Shown here one piece after another: positions 63,025-64,000 of a stretch of DNA of 64,000 bases (positions are counted from its first letter, which is position 1; every line of letters starts with the position of its first letter). The position numbers and the translations under genes were made by a program. Location of the stretch: assembly GCA_001602455.1 (NCBI GenBank), contig CP012157.1:553733-617732 (forward strand), read 5' to 3'. The notes beneath the pieces were generated by a model that worked only from the letters and a program-made list of their open reading frames with translations, was not told where the DNA came from and did no database searches. The DNA comes from Betaproteobacteria bacterium UKL13-2 (GTDB taxonomy: Bacteria; Pseudomonadota; Gammaproteobacteria; Burkholderiales; Usitatibacteraceae).

Positions 63025-64000
63025 CTAGAAAAAATCCATCTTCGCGAGGAATGAGATCGAGCGCGGAGCGCCCACAGCGAGGTAGCCCGCACCACCGGCT
63101 TCCCAATAATCCTTGTCAGCAGCATTGGCCACGTTCATCTGTACGGAGAACGGTTTGTTGAGGAGTTTTGTCTTGTAACCCATGCCCGCCGTCAAAATTG
63201 TGTAGCCCGAAATTTCAGCTTGATTGGCTGGGTTCAGGAAACGGCGACCTGTGTAATAGGCGCCCGCATTGACAAAAAAGCCCGGCACCATTGAAGGTTT
63301 GTACTCAGCGAGGAGGCTATATGTTTCCTTTGGTGTGGAATCAGGAGTTTTACCCGTAATTGCCGCCGTTGCTGCCCGCTGGAGCTTGGCGTTGATCCGC
63401 ATACCCGACGCATAGAGTGAAATTTCTTTAGTCAACTCACCATTGAATGAGAATTCAACACCCTTGATGCGGGTACGGCCGTCCAACACGACGAATCTAT
63501 TGGCGTCGGTATAGCTGGTAGCCCGTTCTAAATCAAAGTACGCAATGCTCGCTAGTAGCCCGCGGATGGCTTCAGACTTGAAGCCGATTTCCTTTTGCTT
63601 GCTTACGGCAGGCGGCAAAATTGCGCCCGCGTTTGCGGCCGTGATCGGCGCAATCGGCCCTTCTTCCAGCCCCTCAATGTAGCTCGCGTAGATGCTTGTG
63701 TCCTTACGAACTTTGTAGAGACCTGCATATGAGTATGTGGTAGGGCTCGCGGTGTAGCGCGTCACTGTAGGCGGGTTGGTCGTGTTGCGTGTCGTCACCG
63801 CTTCATAGTCCTCTTTGCGTACCGCAATAGTGAGCTGGAAGTCTCCGGCCGTTATGCGATCCATCGCATAAGAGCCTTTATCCTTCGTATTCACTGGGTT
63901 CAAGATTGAAGGAACGTTCTTGTCGATAAAAGGAATCGGGCGCGGGTCATACAGGTTTTGCGTGAAAGACCGGGCTTGACTGTTGGCGCCAGCTTGATAG
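63025..64000 (-). CDS. TonB-dependent receptor, C-terminal part (cut by window end)
   Basis: The frame stays open to the window edge, giving about 325 residues of the C-terminal beta-barrel of a TonB-dependent (siderophore-type) receptor. Strand-turn patterns such as 'YSYAGLYKVRKDTSIYASYIEGL', 'FKSEAIRGLLASIAYFDLERATSYTD' and the terminal 'APRSISFLAKMDFF' with C-terminal Phe are family features. The signal peptide, TonB box and plug lie outside. With the PepSY protein it forms a ferric-siderophore or similar uptake unit; the GntR regulator lies between. Confidence 0.9.
   Translation of the reverse strand, partial: YQAGANSQARSFTQNLYDPRPIPFIDKNVPSILNPVNTKDKGSYAMDRITAGDFQLTIAVRKEDYEAVTTRNTTNPPTVTRYTASPTTYSYAGLYKVRKDTSIYASYIEGLEEGPIAPITAANAGAILPPAVSKQKEIGFKSEAIRGLLASIAYFDLERATSYTDANRFVVLDGRTRIKGVEFSFNGELTKEISLYASGMRINAKLQRAATAAITGKTPDSTPKETYSLLAEYKPSMVPGFFVNAGAYYTGRRFLNPANQAEISGYTILTAGMGYKTKLLNKPFSVQMNVANAADKDYWEAGGAGYLAVGAPRSISFLAKMDFF

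Overview
The window is about 64 kb of a Gram-negative chromosome, almost certainly from a betaproteobacterium, probably Burkholderiales-like; the genus cannot be told from sequence alone. The evidence is gene order: dusB-fis-purH with purD-hemF, hemA-prfA-prmC-grxD, pilC-pilD-coaE-zapD-yacG, and a full aa3/caa3 oxidase cluster (coxB, ctaD, a small assembly ORF, ctaG, DUF2970, ctaE, DUF2909, SURF1, ctaA, ctaB, SCO) ending near rpoH. Aerobic respiration, de novo purine synthesis, haem synthesis and type IV pilus genes are present. No rRNA, tRNA or CRISPR array was seen.

Layout. 1-10 kb: dusB (partial), fis, purH, purD and hemF, with a three-gene block (ABC-type ATPase, DUF4276 protein, fused restriction-modification enzyme) inserted between purH and purD. 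10-18 kb, minus strand: an Mrp-type Na+/H+ antiporter operon with translationally coupled genes, a Ca2+/Na+ exchanger and an EcsC-family protein. 18-23 kb, minus: a liv branched-chain amino acid ABC transporter with its lipoprotein binding protein. 23-31 kb: a small cytochrome c, a Trp-rich small protein, an amidase, a secreted endonuclease/exonuclease/phosphatase-fold protein, prfC and a dihaem DHOR-type oxidoreductase. 31-38 kb: an orphan FecCD/FecE-type importer, an intact IS1380-like insertion sequence with a 5-bp target duplication, and a tungstate/molybdate module (one-component regulator facing tupBCA). 38-42 kb, minus: hemA, prfA, prmC, grxD, then glutathione peroxidase on the plus strand. 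43-47 kb: pilC, pilD, coaE, zapD, yacG. 47-57.6 kb: the cytochrome oxidase cluster and a RidA protein. 58-64 kb, minus: rpoH with a perfect CIRCE operator, an S41 peptidase, a PepSY membrane protein, a GntR regulator with two winged helices, and the C-terminal part of a TonB-dependent receptor.

The most notable non-genic content is repeats. A roughly 245-bp MITE-like element with inverted ends of the form GCCTGAAYATTTCATGGG occurs as three full copies (two in tandem), a truncated inverted copy, internally deleted mini-copies, a degenerate copy and a solo end. A second, fold-back repeat occurs twice, and a short hairpin repeat occurs three times, once apparently inside a coding sequence. These repeats lie at synteny breaks and create false N-terminal extensions on the SURF1 and zapD reading frames.

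Functionally, ctaA/ctaB (haem A), ctaG, SCO and the SURF1 group assemble the oxidase encoded beside them. The purine genes flank a phage-defence cargo. The heat-shock sigma factor appears to be under HrcA control.
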